Below are positions 8,034 through 17,026 of a stretch of 64,000 nt of DNA, one piece after another (the stretch's first letter is position 1; every line of letters begins with the position of its first letter). Source of the stretch: DATBLQ01 sp036555325 (GTDB lineage Bacteria > Pseudomonadota > Alphaproteobacteria > Rhizobiales > Aestuariivirgaceae); NCBI GenBank assembly GCA_036555325.1, contig DATBLQ010000039.1:1-64000 (forward strand). The letters are read 5' to 3'. A program made the position numbers and the translations under genes. The notes beneath the pieces are model-generated. The model worked only from the letters and a program-made list of their open reading frames with translations, was not told where the DNA came from and did no database searches.

Positions 8034-9665
8034 ATGAGCTCCTACGACGTCGATCTTCCAAAGAATTCTGCCAACTACCAGCCGCTGACGCCCATTACTT
8101 TCCTGCAGCGTTCCGCCAGCGTCTACCCCGACCACACAGCCATCATCCACGGCACTCAGCGCTTCACCTATGCTCAATTCTATTCCCGCTGTCGGAAGCT
8201 CGCATCGCAATTGAAGAAACTGGGCGTCGGGCGCGGCGACACTGTTTCAGCGATGCTGGCCAACACACCGGCAATGCTTGAAGCACACTACGGTGTGCCT
8301 ATGACGGGGGCTGTCCTCAACACTCTCAACACCCGGCTGGATGCGTCGATCATCGCCTTTTCACTCGATCATGCCGAAACCAAGGTGCTCCTGACCGATC
8401 GCGAATTCTCCAAGACCGTGAAAGACGCGCTGAGCCTCACCACTTCAGCGCGGCCCATTGTCATCGATTATGACGACCGGGAATTTCCTACCCCCGGGGA
8501 ACTTCTGGGCAAAATCACCTATGATGAGTTCATCGAATCCGGCGACCCCGACTTTGCCTGGTCGATGCCTCCCGATGAATGGGATGCCATATCCCTGAAT
8601 TATACTTCCGGCACCACGGGCAATCCGAAAGGCGTCGTCTACCACCATCGCGGGGCCTATCTGCTCGCCCAGGGCAACGTCATTACCGCCTCGATGCAGA
8701 AGCATCCTGTTTATTTGTGGACCCTGCCGATGTTTCATTGCAACGGCTGGTGTTTCACCTGGTCGATTTCCGTCGTCGGCGGAACGCATGTGTGCTTGAG
8801 GTGGGTTCGTTCCAGTGCCATTTGGGACGCTTTGGCCGAGCACCGTGTCACTCACCTCTGCGGCGCTCCCATCGTTATGTCGACGATCCTCGACGCTCCC
8901 CCGAACGAGAAACATCCTCTTTCGCAAACGGTGGAATTTTTCACCGCCGCCGCGCCGCCCCCCGAAGCCGTTCTGGCCGCGATGTCCGAAGCCGGCTTCA
9001 ACGTCACCCATCTTTATGGACTGACGGAAACCTATGGCCCTGCCGTGGTCAACGATTGGAAATCGGCCTGGAACGAGCTCCCGGGTGCGGAACGTGCCGC
9101 AAAGAAGGCGCGCCAAGGCGTTCGTTACGCCGCCCTTGAGGATCTCGACATCGTCAGTCCCGACACTCTGGAACCCGTTGTGAGAGATGGCCGGACCATT
9201 GGCGAAGCGATGTTTCGCGGCAACATCGTCATGAAGGGGTACCTGAAGAACAAGAAGGCAACGGACGAGGCCTTTCGTGGCGGCTGGTTCCATTCCGGTG
9301 ATTTGGGCGTCATCCATCCCGACGGCTACATACAGCTCAAGGACAGATCGAAGGACATCATCATCTCGGGAGGCGAAAACATCTCATCGATTGAAGTGGA
9401 GGACCGGCTCTACAAGCATCCGGCAGTTCAGGCGGCAGCCGTCGTTGCCCGCCCCGATGAAAAGTGGGGCGAAACGCCCTGCGCCTTTGTCGAACTCAAG
9501 CCTGGGACCCAGGCGAACGCCGATGAGCTAATCCTTTGGTGCCGCGAGGGTCTGGCCCATTTCAAGTGCCCTCGGCATGTTATCTTTGCCGAAATTCCCA
9601 AGACTTCCACCGGCAAGATCCAGAAGTTCAAGCTGCGTGAAATGGCTAAGCAAGCCAAGCTGTAA
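8034..9665 (+). CDS. Acyl-CoA synthetase (AMP-forming)
   Basis: The 543-residue ligase has the adenylate-forming signature YTSGTTGNPKGVVYHH at about residue 190, the YGLTETYGP motif at about 325, the GWFHSGDLGVIHPDGYI hinge at about 420, and the catalytic lysine region KTSTGKIQKFKLR at the C-terminus. The sequence resembles medium- or branched-chain acyl-CoA synthetases, including DmdB-type methylmercaptopropionate ligases, but the substrate cannot be fixed from sequence. It is monocistronic; a hairpin at 9695-9722 follows. Confidence 0.88.
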   Translation: MSSYDVDLPKNSANYQPLTPITFLQRSASVYPDHTAIIHGTQRFTYAQFYSRCRKLASQLKKLGVGRGDTVSAMLANTPAMLEAHYGVPMTGAVLNTLNTRLDASIIAFSLDHAETKVLLTDREFSKTVKDALSLTTSARPIVIDYDDREFPTPGELLGKITYDEFIESGDPDFAWSMPPDEWDAISLNYTSGTTGNPKGVVYHHRGAYLLAQGNVITASMQKHPVYLWTLPMFHCNGWCFTWSISVVGGTHVCLRWVRSSAIWDALAEHRVTHLCGAPIVMSTILDAPPNEKHPLSQTVEFFTAAAPPPEAVLAAMSEAGFNVTHLYGLTETYGPAVVNDWKSAWNELPGAERAAKKARQGVRYAALEDLDIVSPDTLEPVVRDGRTIGEAMFRGNIVMKGYLKNKKATDEAFRGGWFHSGDLGVIHPDGYIQLKDRSKDIIISGGENISSIEVEDRLYKHPAVQAAAVVARPDEKWGETPCAFVELKPGTQANADELILWCREGLAHFKCPRHVIFAEIPKTSTGKIQKFKLREMAKQAKL

Positions 9666-9694
9666 TGGATGGTGCTTTAGAAGACCCTCATCAT

Positions 9695-9722
9695 CCTCCG
9701 GACCGATAGATCATTCCGGAGG
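9695..9722. terminator. 8-bp hairpin between convergent genes
   Basis: CCTCCGGA (9695-9702) pairs perfectly with TCCGGAGG (9715-9722) over a 12-base loop. It sits 30 bases after the acyl-CoA synthetase stop and 30 bases before the end of the convergent DUF465 gene, where a shared terminator would be expected. There is no T tract, so the call is positional. Confidence 0.45.
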
Positions 9723-9751
9723 CTCAGGACCTGCTATTTAAAACCGCCCGC

Positions 9752-9931
9752 TCAGTGATCCCGCATTCGGGCCTGGAGCCGTGCAATCTCGTCCTTCAGC
9801 TTGAGCTTCTTACGTTTGAGTTCGGCGATTGCCAAATCATCGGAGCTGGGATGGGCAAGTTCTTCTTCGATCTGCAATTCCAGCGCCCTATGCTTCGCCG
9901 TTAACTCACTAAGATGCGTCTGAAGCGACAT
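9752..9931 (-). CDS. YdcH/DUF465 family small protein
   Basis: A 59-residue protein reading MSLQTHLSELTAKHRALELQ at the start and ELKRKKLKLKDEIARLQ near the end, the DUF465 (YdcH) pattern. It is almost entirely helical and charged, probably a helical hairpin or coiled coil. Function is not established for the family. It is divergent from a second DUF465 gene at 10092, the two sharing a 160-base promoter region. Confidence 0.85.
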   Translation of the reverse strand: MSLQTHLSELTAKHRALELQIEEELAHPSSDDLAIAELKRKKLKLKDEIARLQARMRDH

Positions 9932-10091
9932 CTAGGCCTCCACCGTTAAGATGGTCTACAAACAGGACTCTGCCATATTCCGCCGCTTCTGTCGAACCAC
10001 TTCGCGTAAAAGTTTAACATTGGACAAATACTGCTCTGGTGCTTGCACCCAAGCCCATTCCAAGCGAAAATAAGGCCCCCCAGAGGTAGCT

Positions 10092-10298
10092 ATGGAAGCT
10101 GAAGCTGAAAATGAGCTTCGGGCGCGGCTGGTTGAACTCAAGCAACAGCATCGCGACCTCGATGCGGCGATCGCCACCCTCGAGCAAAGTTCCTCCCGCG
10201 ACCAACTTCAACTGACCCGCCTCAAAAAGCAGAAGCTGATGCTCAAGGACCAGATTCAGAAGATCATGGATAGCCTCATCCCGCCCATCATCGCATGA
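10092..10298 (+). CDS. YdcH/DUF465 family small protein (second copy)
   Basis: A 68-residue helical protein with the DUF465 pattern LVELKQQHRDLDAAIATLE and LKKQKLMLKDQIQKIMD. It is a paralogue of the divergent gene ending at 9752 and lies upstream of purE, an arrangement often seen in alphaproteobacteria. AGAGG precedes the ATG by five bases. No function is established. Confidence 0.85.
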   Translation: MEAEAENELRARLVELKQQHRDLDAAIATLEQSSSRDQLQLTRLKKQKLMLKDQIQKIMDSLIPPIIA

Positions 10299-10372
10299 AC
10301 GAAACGTTGTCATGGTTGGCGGCCATGGCGTAAAACGCCGTCGAAACACACCCTTCAAACGGCACTTTCCTG

Positions 10373-10879
10373 TTGATAGCGGCAGATCAAAAAAAACCCC
10401 TTGTGGCAATTATCATGGGCAGCCAGTCCGATTGGCAGACCATGCAGCATGCGTCGGAAACCCTCACCTCCCTGGGCATTTCGCACGAAACATGCATCAT
10501 TTCCGCCCATAGGACCCCCGATAGGCTCTATGAGTTCGCCCGTGGCGCCAAGGAGGCGGGTTTTCGTGTCATCATCGCAGGGGCCGGGGGCGCCGCTCAC
10601 CTACCTGGAATGACCGCCTCGCTGACGCTTCTGCCGGTCTTCGGCGTTCCTATCGAATCCTCGGCCCTCAAGGGCCATGACAGCCTTTTTTCCATCGTTC
10701 AGATGCCGGCCGGCATCCCGGTGGGAACTCTCGCCATTGGCAAAGCGGGAGCCATAAACGCGGCGCTGTTGGCAGCAGGGGTGCTGGCGCTTAACGACGA
10801 AACCATCGCCCAAACCCTCCGCGCCTGGCGCGAGAAACAGACAACCTCCGTCCCAACCCATCCCCGAAGCGATGGTTGA
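10373..10879 (+). CDS. purE: N5-carboxyaminoimidazole ribonucleotide mutase
   Basis: The 168-residue protein is class I PurE, which converts N5-CAIR to CAIR in purine synthesis in the cytoplasm. Active-site motifs are GSQSDWQTM near residue 16, the catalytic-histidine motif SAHRTPDR near 44, and the GAGGAAHLPGM loop near 70. The likely start is a TTG at 10373, since no ATG lies between it and the first strand. The gene overlaps purK by eight bases, indicating translational coupling; PurK supplies its substrate. Confidence 0.95.
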   Translation: MIAADQKKPLVAIIMGSQSDWQTMQHASETLTSLGISHETCIISAHRTPDRLYEFARGAKEAGFRVIIAGAGGAAHLPGMTASLTLLPVFGVPIESSALKGHDSLFSIVQMPAGIPVGTLAIGKAGAINAALLAAGVLALNDETIAQTLRAWREKQTTSVPTHPRSDG

Positions 10880-11975
10880 TCGAAAGGGACACCCGCTTGC
10901 GCCCGGCTCGACCATTGGCATTTTGGGCGGCGGCCAGCTGGGCCGAATGTTGTCGCAGGCCGCCTCGCGCTTGGGCTTTAAGACCCACATCTTTTGTCCT
11001 GACCCTGACAGCCCGGCCTTTCAAGTGACCAACCGTTCAACGATCGCAGCCTACGAGGATCGTTCTGCACTTGCCGACTTTGCGGAATCGGTCGACGTGG
11101 TGACATACGAGTTCGAAAACGTGCCTGCCGAGACCGCGGCCTTCCTGATCGAGCGGGTTCGGGTCGATCCCGATCCCGCGGTCCTTGAAATTACGCAGGA
11201 CAGGTTCACCGAAAAATCGTTCATCCGGCAGCAAGACCTGAGAGTTGCCGATTTCGATGCCGTATCGAGCCTGGCGGAAATTGCCCCCAGTGCAGAACGC
11301 TTGGGCTATCCGTGTGTGCTCAAGACCCGTAAGTTGGGCTACGATGGTAAGGGCCAGCAACTCATTGGCGCTCCTCGCGACATCGCTGCCGCATGGTCGG
11401 CAATCGGCGGCAAACCGTCGATTCTGGAGTCATTTGTTCCTTTCTCAAAGGAGATCTCGGTCATCGTAGCCCGCGCCGCAGACGCTTCCATGCGCTGCTT
11501 TGACGTTACCGAAAATCGACATGAGAACCATATTCTGCGCACCTCCACTGTTCCCGCCGCAATATCCTCCGCAACTGCAAAGGAGGCTCTGCAAACCGGC
11601 CGGTCTATTGCAGCGGCGCTCAATTATGTTGGGGTGCTGGTCGTTGAACTGTTTGTGACGGAGGATCGATCCGGGGAAGCGCTGCTGGTCAATGAAATTG
11701 CCCCTCGGGTTCATAACTCCGGCCATTGGACCGAAGATGCATGCCATATTTCCCAGTTTGAAATGCACATCCGCGCGATCATCGGCTGGCCGCTGCCGGA
11801 CCCTCATCGCCATTCGGATGTCCAGATGACGAACCTACTTGGGTCGGAGATCTATGATTTTCCAAGGATTGCCGCGGAACCCACGTCTGTTGTTCATATT
11901 TATGGCAAATTGACTCCACGCCCAGGTCGAAAATTGGGCCACGTCAACAGGCTGACACCGCTGAAACCGCACTGA
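10872..11975 (+). CDS. purK: 5-(carboxyamino)imidazole ribonucleotide synthase
   Basis: The 367-residue ATP-grasp enzyme makes N5-CAIR from AIR, ATP and bicarbonate. It shows the N-terminal GILGGGQLGRML motif, the ATP-grasp lysine region CVLKTRKLGYDGKGQ at about 152, and the metal-binding LLVNEIAPRVHNSGHWT segment at about 270. It overlaps the end of purE, and a GC-rich hairpin follows about 80 bases downstream, before rpsU. Confidence 0.95.
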   Translation: MVDRKGHPLAPGSTIGILGGGQLGRMLSQAASRLGFKTHIFCPDPDSPAFQVTNRSTIAAYEDRSALADFAESVDVVTYEFENVPAETAAFLIERVRVDPDPAVLEITQDRFTEKSFIRQQDLRVADFDAVSSLAEIAPSAERLGYPCVLKTRKLGYDGKGQQLIGAPRDIAAAWSAIGGKPSILESFVPFSKEISVIVARAADASMRCFDVTENRHENHILRTSTVPAAISSATAKEALQTGRSIAAALNYVGVLVVELFVTEDRSGEALLVNEIAPRVHNSGHWTEDACHISQFEMHIRAIIGWPLPDPHRHSDVQMTNLLGSEIYDFPRIAAEPTSVVHIYGKLTPRPGRKLGHVNRLTPLKPH

Positions 11976-12053
11976 TGGAGGCCATTTTGCGAGCCCGTTC
12001 TCGCATTCTTCTCGACAGGACGGGGCGCTTCTGATACCACCCTTCAATCTACG

Positions 12054-12071
12054 GGAGGGGTCTACCCCTCC
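12054..12071. terminator. GC-rich hairpin between purK and rpsU
   Basis: GGAGGGG (12054-12060), TCTA, CCCCTCC (12065-12071) form a perfect 7-bp stem with a tetraloop. It lies after purK and before rpsU. There is no T run, so it may be a weak terminator, a transcript-stabilising hairpin, or a leader structure for rpsU. Confidence 0.4.
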
Positions 12072-12153
12072 TGATTGGTTTGGGCCGCGCAATGCCTTGG
12101 CAAAGCCTGCTCCCGTGCCAATTGCAGGATCACTCAAACACGAAGGTTTGCTC

Positions 12154-12396
12154 GTGCAGGTAATTGTTCGCGACAATAACGTCGACCAGGCGCTTAAGGC
12201 CCTCAAGAAAAAGATGCAGCGCGAGGGCATCTTCCGGGAAATGAAGCTTCGCGGCCACTATGAGAAGCCCTCCGAGCGGAAAGCTCGGGAGAAGGCTGAA
12301 GCCATTCGTCGCGCCCGTAAGTTGGCTCGCAAGAAATTGCAGCGCGAAGGTCTGCTTCCGGCCCCGAAAAAGGTTGAGCGCCCCTCTCCGCGCTGA
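12154..12396 (+). CDS. rpsU: 30S ribosomal protein S21
   Basis: The 80-residue basic protein contains the S21 core VIVRDNNVDQALKALKKKMQ and ends in a lysine- and arginine-rich tail. S21 joins the small subunit and helps initiation. The GTG at 12154 is chosen because family members begin MQV(L/I)VRDN and GAAGG lies seven bases upstream; in-frame codons further upstream are not conserved. It ends three bases from the convergent pntB. Confidence 0.95.
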   Translation: MQVIVRDNNVDQALKALKKKMQREGIFREMKLRGHYEKPSERKAREKAEAIRRARKLARKKLQREGLLPAPKKVERPSPR

Positions 12397-12399
12397 GGC

Positions 12400-13797
12400 T
12401 TACAGCGCCTTCACAATCTCCTCCACCATCTTTTTTGCGTCCCCGAAAAGCATCATGGTGTTGTCGCGGTAGAACAGCGTATTGTCGATCCCGGCGTAGC
12501 CCGACGAGAGCGAACGCTTCACGAACATCACCGTATTTGCCTTCCACACCTCGAGCACCGGCATGCCGTAGATGGGTGAGCTTGGATCTTCCTCGGCCGC
12601 CGGGTTTGTCACATCATTCGCGCCGATCACGAAGGCAACGTCAGTCTGCGTGAAATCCGAATTGATGTCCTCGAGCTCGAATACCTCGTCATAGGGCACG
12701 TTCGCCTCAGCCAGCAGGACATTCATGTGCCCCGGCATGCGTCCAGCAACGGGATGAATCGCATACTTAACATCCACGCCTTCTTTCTTCAGGTGATCCG
12801 CCATTTCCCTCACGGTGTGCTGTGCCTGCGCCACCGCCATGCCATATCCCGGCACGATGATGATTGAGCCGGCATTCTTCATGAGAAAGGCAGCATCCTC
12901 GGCCGAACCCTGCTTTACCGGACGCGCTTCCGCGGCACCCGCGGCGGGAGCTGATGTTTCACCCCCGAATCCGCCAAGAATGACATTGAAAAATGATCGG
13001 TTCATGCCCCGGCACATGATGTAGGAAAGGATGGCCCCGGAGGAACCTACCAGTGCCCCGGTGATGATGAGGGCGATATTTCCCAAGGTGAAGCCGATTC
13101 CCGCCGCGGCCCATCCCGAGTAGGAGTTGAGCATCGAAACGACGACCGGCATGTCGGCCCCTCCGATCGGTATGATCATCAATACGCCGAGCAGGAAAGA
13201 GATGAGCACTATGGTCCAGAACAGTGCAGCACTCGCGGTCAGGCAAAACGCGATGATCAGCGCCATGAGAAGGATGCCGAGGGCAAGATTGAAGTAGTGC
13301 TGGTAGGCAAAAACCACCGGCGCGCCGGAAACGAGGCCCTGCAGCTTGGTGAAGGCGACGATCGAGCCGGTAAAGGTAACAGCCCCGATCGCGACCCCGA
13401 TCGACATTTCGAGAAGGCTTCCTGCGTGAATCCGTCCGTTTTCCGCGATGCCGAAGGCGGATGGTTCATAGAGAGCCGCCGCTGCCACGAAGACCGCCGC
13501 AAGGCCAACGAGCGAATGAAACGCCGCTACGAGCTGTGGCATCGCCGTCATTGCTATTTTTTTTGCGGTGACAACCCCGACCGTCCCGCCTGCGGCAATA
13601 CCTGCAACGATCAAGATCGACGCCGTACCGGACGATGGCGGGAAAGCCGCTAGAGTCGTTGCGATGGCAATTCCCATCCCGGTCATGCCGAGCTGATTTC
13701 CCCGCCGTGCACTTTCGGGGTTGGACAGCCCGCGCAAGGCCAGAATGAACAGCGCTCCTGCCAACAGGTACAGAAGCGCCATCAGGTTTGCAGGCAT
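12400..13797 (-). CDS. pntB: NAD(P) transhydrogenase subunit beta
   Basis: The 465-residue protein has an N-terminal membrane domain of about eight segments and a C-terminal NADP(H)-binding domain III starting near residue 285, with IVPGYGMAVAQAQHTVREM and VAGRMPGHMNVLLAEANVPY. With PntAA and PntAB it forms the proton-translocating transhydrogenase, which uses the proton motive force to make NADPH from NADH. It is the last gene of the operon, three bases after pntAB. Confidence 0.95.
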   Translation of the reverse strand: MPANLMALLYLLAGALFILALRGLSNPESARRGNQLGMTGMGIAIATTLAAFPPSSGTASILIVAGIAAGGTVGVVTAKKIAMTAMPQLVAAFHSLVGLAAVFVAAAALYEPSAFGIAENGRIHAGSLLEMSIGVAIGAVTFTGSIVAFTKLQGLVSGAPVVFAYQHYFNLALGILLMALIIAFCLTASAALFWTIVLISFLLGVLMIIPIGGADMPVVVSMLNSYSGWAAAGIGFTLGNIALIITGALVGSSGAILSYIMCRGMNRSFFNVILGGFGGETSAPAAGAAEARPVKQGSAEDAAFLMKNAGSIIIVPGYGMAVAQAQHTVREMADHLKKEGVDVKYAIHPVAGRMPGHMNVLLAEANVPYDEVFELEDINSDFTQTDVAFVIGANDVTNPAAEEDPSSPIYGMPVLEVWKANTVMFVKRSLSSGYAGIDNTLFYRDNTMMLFGDAKKMVEEIVKAL

Positions 13798-13800
13798 GCT

Positions 13801-14103
13801 TTATTTGCCTTTTTTCTTGTACATGGAGAGCATTCGCTGGGTGACGAGAAAGCCGCCGAAGATGTTGACCGACGCCAGTACCAGCGCGATGAATCCGAAA
13901 ATCATTGCGATTGGCGACTGGGTTTCGGCCGCCCCTGCCGCCGCTGCCACCAGGGCGCCAACCACGATCACCGATGAAATCGCATTGGTAACCGACATGA
14001 GCGGCGTGTGCAGCGCCGGGGTGACGTTCCAAACCACGTAGTAGCCCACGAAGATCGCCAGTGCGAAAATCGCAAATAGGTAGATGAAAGGATCGGCTGT
14101 CAT
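13801..14103 (-). CDS. pntAB: NAD(P) transhydrogenase subunit alpha, membrane part
   Basis: A 100-residue protein with three membrane segments, corresponding to the C-terminal membrane part of E. coli PntA (VWNVTPALHTPLMSVTNAIS is the conserved segment). In alphaproteobacteria alpha is split into a soluble and a membrane polypeptide. Its ATG overlaps the pntAA stop as ATGA, and pntB begins three bases after its end. Confidence 0.95.
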   Translation of the reverse strand: MTADPFIYLFAIFALAIFVGYYVVWNVTPALHTPLMSVTNAISSVIVVGALVAAAAGAAETQSPIAMIFGFIALVLASVNIFGGFLVTQRMLSMYKKKGK

Positions 14104-15236
14104 GATGCGGCCGCCGCCGGCAGTTTGAGCAATGGATGAACTATCTGCCCGCCATGCGCTACGGCGGTTCCCTTGATGATTTCATCGTTCCAGTCGATAG
14201 CCAGTTTCCCGTCTTTCGAAATGATGAGGTCCACGAAGTTCTGCAGATTTCTTGCATAGAGTACGGAGGCGTTTCCCGCCAATTGGGCAGGGGCGTTTGG
14301 CAAACCCAGCACTGTGACGCCGCAATGTTCAACCTTTGTGTCCGGCTTCGAGAGCGGGCAGTTTCCTCCCCGATCCACCGCTAAATCGACGATGACCGAT
14401 CCGGCCTTCATCGTCTCCACCATCTCTCTGGTGATGAGGGTCGGTGCGGCTCTTCCGGGGATCAGTGCCGTGGTGATGACGATGTCTTGCATTTTGATGT
14501 GTTCGGCAATAAGCGCCGCTTGCTTTGCCTTGTCGTCTGCCGACAGTTCCTTGGCGTAGCCCCCCTGTGTGGCGGCATCTTTCATGCCTTCCACGAAAAT
14601 AAACTTGGCACCGAGGCTTTGAACCTGCTCGCCGGCAGCGGCTCGAACATCCGTTGCCGAGACCACCGCACCTAGACGGCGGGCCGTTGCGATGGCTTGC
14701 AGGCCCGCAACCCCTGCCCCCATGACAAAAACCTTTGCCGGCGGCACGGTGCCCGCCGCTGTCATCATCATTGGAAAGGCGCGCCCGAATAGGCTTGCCG
14801 CCTCAATGACGGCTTTGTATCCCGCCAGGTTAGCCTGCGAGGAAAGCACGTCCATCGACTGCGCACGGGTAATTCTCGGCAGAAGCTCCACCGCAAATAC
14901 CGAAAACCCCGCACGTGCCAGGGAATGGATGCCCTCAACATCGCCGTAGGGATCCATGAGCCCCACCACCACGGCACCTTTCTTCGCTCTCGTCAGCGTA
15001 CCCAATGTCGGTCGCCGCACCGTCAGCAGAATATCTGCATCCTTCACCACCTCGCCTCGTGACCCCACCGACGCTCCCGCCGCCTGAAAGCTTCCGTCCG
15101 AAATATGAGAACCTGCCCCAGCCCCCGATTCGACCGCCACGCTGGCGCCTTTCTTGGAATACGCCTTGACGCTATCTGGGCTCGCGGCGACACGCCTCTC
15201 GCCGGGAACCTCGTCTGCCAGCACACCGATTTTCAT
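14100..15236 (-). CDS. pntAA: NAD(P) transhydrogenase subunit alpha, soluble part
   Basis: The 378-residue soluble domain I binds NAD(H) and passes hydride to domain III of PntB. The N-terminal motif GVLADEVPGERRVAASPDSV, the Rossmann loop VMGAGVAGLQAIATARRLGA at about residue 170, and the RAAAGEQVQSLGAKF segment are typical of the AlaDH/PNT family. It is coupled to pntAB by a four-base overlap and preceded 15 bases upstream by the subunit IV-like small gene, suggesting one transcript. Confidence 0.95.
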   Translation of the reverse strand: MKIGVLADEVPGERRVAASPDSVKAYSKKGASVAVESGAGAGSHISDGSFQAAGASVGSRGEVVKDADILLTVRRPTLGTLTRAKKGAVVVGLMDPYGDVEGIHSLARAGFSVFAVELLPRITRAQSMDVLSSQANLAGYKAVIEAASLFGRAFPMMMTAAGTVPPAKVFVMGAGVAGLQAIATARRLGAVVSATDVRAAAGEQVQSLGAKFIFVEGMKDAATQGGYAKELSADDKAKQAALIAEHIKMQDIVITTALIPGRAAPTLITREMVETMKAGSVIVDLAVDRGGNCPLSKPDTKVEHCGVTVLGLPNAPAQLAGNASVLYARNLQNFVDLIISKDGKLAIDWNDEIIKGTAVAHGGQIVHPLLKLPAAAAS

Positions 15237-15251
15237 TGGCGGGTTTGAGCC

Positions 15252-15536
15252 TCAGGAAACATTGATCGCCGTCAGCAGGCCGAACAGTGCGAGCGTTACC
15301 AGCGAGACCATCCATGCTTTTGCGCCCGACTTGAGGTCGATGAGGATCGCCACCAGTCCGAAAACCAGAACCGCCCACCCCAGCAGTATCGACAGCGACT
15401 TGCCGAAAGCGAATGCGCACAGCGCCACGAGCGTAAAGGCGCTCGCAAGGACAACGACGATTGCGCCTCTCACGAACGATCTGTAGCTTGCCTGGTGCTC
15501 TTCGATATCGTGCGCAGATGCCTTGTTTTCAGCCAT
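15252..15536 (-). CDS. aa3-type cytochrome oxidase subunit IV-like membrane protein
   Basis: The 94-residue protein starts with a short soluble segment (DIEEHQASYRSFVRG) resembling the aa3 oxidase subunit IV domain of alphaproteobacteria, then has three predicted membrane segments at about residues 22-45, 48-67 and 74-92. Ordinary subunit IV proteins have one segment, so this looks like an extended version. It lies directly upstream of pntAA in the same direction, a position that hints at a role with transhydrogenase or in membrane energetics rather than with the oxidase itself (inference). Confidence 0.6.
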   Translation of the reverse strand: MAENKASAHDIEEHQASYRSFVRGAIVVVLASAFTLVALCAFAFGKSLSILLGWAVLVFGLVAILIDLKSGAKAWMVSLVTLALFGLLTAINVS

Positions 15537-15655
15537 GAACCCCTCAAGTAGCAGCGCAACGCAACGGCGGCGCGAAGGACCTTATGAGAAAGCGTGGCCG
15601 AAGCTTCATGTCAACTGTCTGCCTTGGAGCGCGTCGCTTGGTCCCACCACCGGGT

Positions 15656-17026
15656 CTAACCGGTCTCGAGTCCCGAACGCTTCAAGCTCTCAACCTGTCT
15701 TTCGGCAACTGCCTCGACGCTGAAACCCTCAAGCGCCTCGTTGAACAGTCGGTAGAAGTTAAGCTCCGCCCGCAGGTGAATGAACACGCCCCCTAGGCCT
15801 ATGGCCGCGCGATCCATGAAAACGAACTCTCGCGGAACCGTTACCGGCCCCCTCGTCTTCAGCGCTTGATGGACGGTGAACGCCTGTCGACGCCCGTATT
15901 CGCTTGCCTTCACCCCATCGGCGATCACCCTCACTCGATCCTCCATCAGCGGGCCGTAGATGAACCGGGCCCAGATGTTGAGAATGTCGATGAGTTCCTT
16001 GTTCAGCCCCTTGAACCCCCAGGTCTCATAAGCATGAACGATCTGCCTCTCGTCGTTTCTCTGCAGACCATGATAGAGCTCGACAACTCCCCTGACGAAC
16101 GTCGCAGGAAAAATCCTTACGCATCCGTAGTCCAGAAGATTGAGGCCCCTGGGCCTGCCAGCTTCCGCCACAATGCTGTAGTTGCCAAGATGCGGATCGC
16201 CGTGAATGATGCCGTGCCGGCAGAATGGCTTCCACCAGGCCACGAAGAGTTTGCTGGCGATGAGATTGCGGTCCTCAAGCGGGCTTTCCCGGAAGTCGAG
16301 CAGTCGCTCGCCCTCGAGCCATGTCATTGTCAATAATCGCCGCGTCGATAGCTCGCCCAGAACTTCCGGCACCTTGATGCCGGGTTCGGCGGCCAGCATT
16401 TCTCCAAAGAGTGCGATGTGCTTGGCCTCCCGCCCGTAATCGAGCTCCTCGCGCAGTCGCGCTGCGATTTCTTTTGCTATTTCCTGGGTATCGATCGCCC
16501 GATCGAAGCGCCTGTGAATGGAAAACAGCAAGTTCAATTGCTGCAGGTCGGCTTCAACCGCTGAATCCATGTCGGGATATTGCAGCTTGCATGCCAGCGG
16601 CACTCCTGTCGGACTTCTTGCACGGTGAACTTGCCCCAGAGAAGCAGCGGCCGCCGCCGCCTCGTCAAAGGAAAGAAATTTGCTGCGCCAGTTCGCACCC
16701 AATTCCGCTGCCATGCGCCGGCGGACGAAGGCACTGCCCATGGGCGGCGCATGCGCCTGCAGCTTGCTGAGCTCTCGAGCATAATCTGCAGGCAGAAGGT
16801 CGGGGATGGTGGATAGGAGCTGGGCCACCTTCATTAAAGGCCCCTTGAGCGAGCCCAGGGTGGCGCGAAACACCTTTGCCTCTTCCGCGAGGTCCGGTTC
16901 CTCGGTCAATAAGCGTCCCGCCACCACCCGCGCGGCAGTGGCGCCGAGCCCGGTCCCGACAGTCGCATAGCGGCTGAGCCGTGCCGCCAGACGATTCGCT
17001 TCCTTGTCTGCTTCGCGTTCGCTCAC
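15656..17026 (-). CDS. ABC1/UbiB/AarF family atypical kinase
   Basis: The 456-residue protein is an ABC1 family member with the KxGQ-type region GSLKGPLMKVAQLLSTIPDLLP at about 52-75, the A-rich loop region AAAAASLGQVHRA at about 135, the lysine in PLACKLQYP, and the kinase core HGDPHLGNYSI and LLDYGCVR. In this family KxGQ and the alanine-rich loop suppress ordinary kinase activity; members affect quinone synthesis or lipid homeostasis. Its GTG start overlaps the pepF stop as GTGA, so the two are translated together. Confidence 0.88.
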   Translation of the reverse strand: MSEREADKEANRLAARLSRYATVGTGLGATAARVVAGRLLTEEPDLAEEAKVFRATLGSLKGPLMKVAQLLSTIPDLLPADYARELSKLQAHAPPMGSAFVRRRMAAELGANWRSKFLSFDEAAAAAASLGQVHRARSPTGVPLACKLQYPDMDSAVEADLQQLNLLFSIHRRFDRAIDTQEIAKEIAARLREELDYGREAKHIALFGEMLAAEPGIKVPEVLGELSTRRLLTMTWLEGERLLDFRESPLEDRNLIASKLFVAWWKPFCRHGIIHGDPHLGNYSIVAEAGRPRGLNLLDYGCVRIFPATFVRGVVELYHGLQRNDERQIVHAYETWGFKGLNKELIDILNIWARFIYGPLMEDRVRVIADGVKASEYGRRQAFTVHQALKTRGPVTVPREFVFMDRAAIGLGGVFIHLRAELNFYRLFNEALEGFSVEAVAERQVESLKRSGLETG

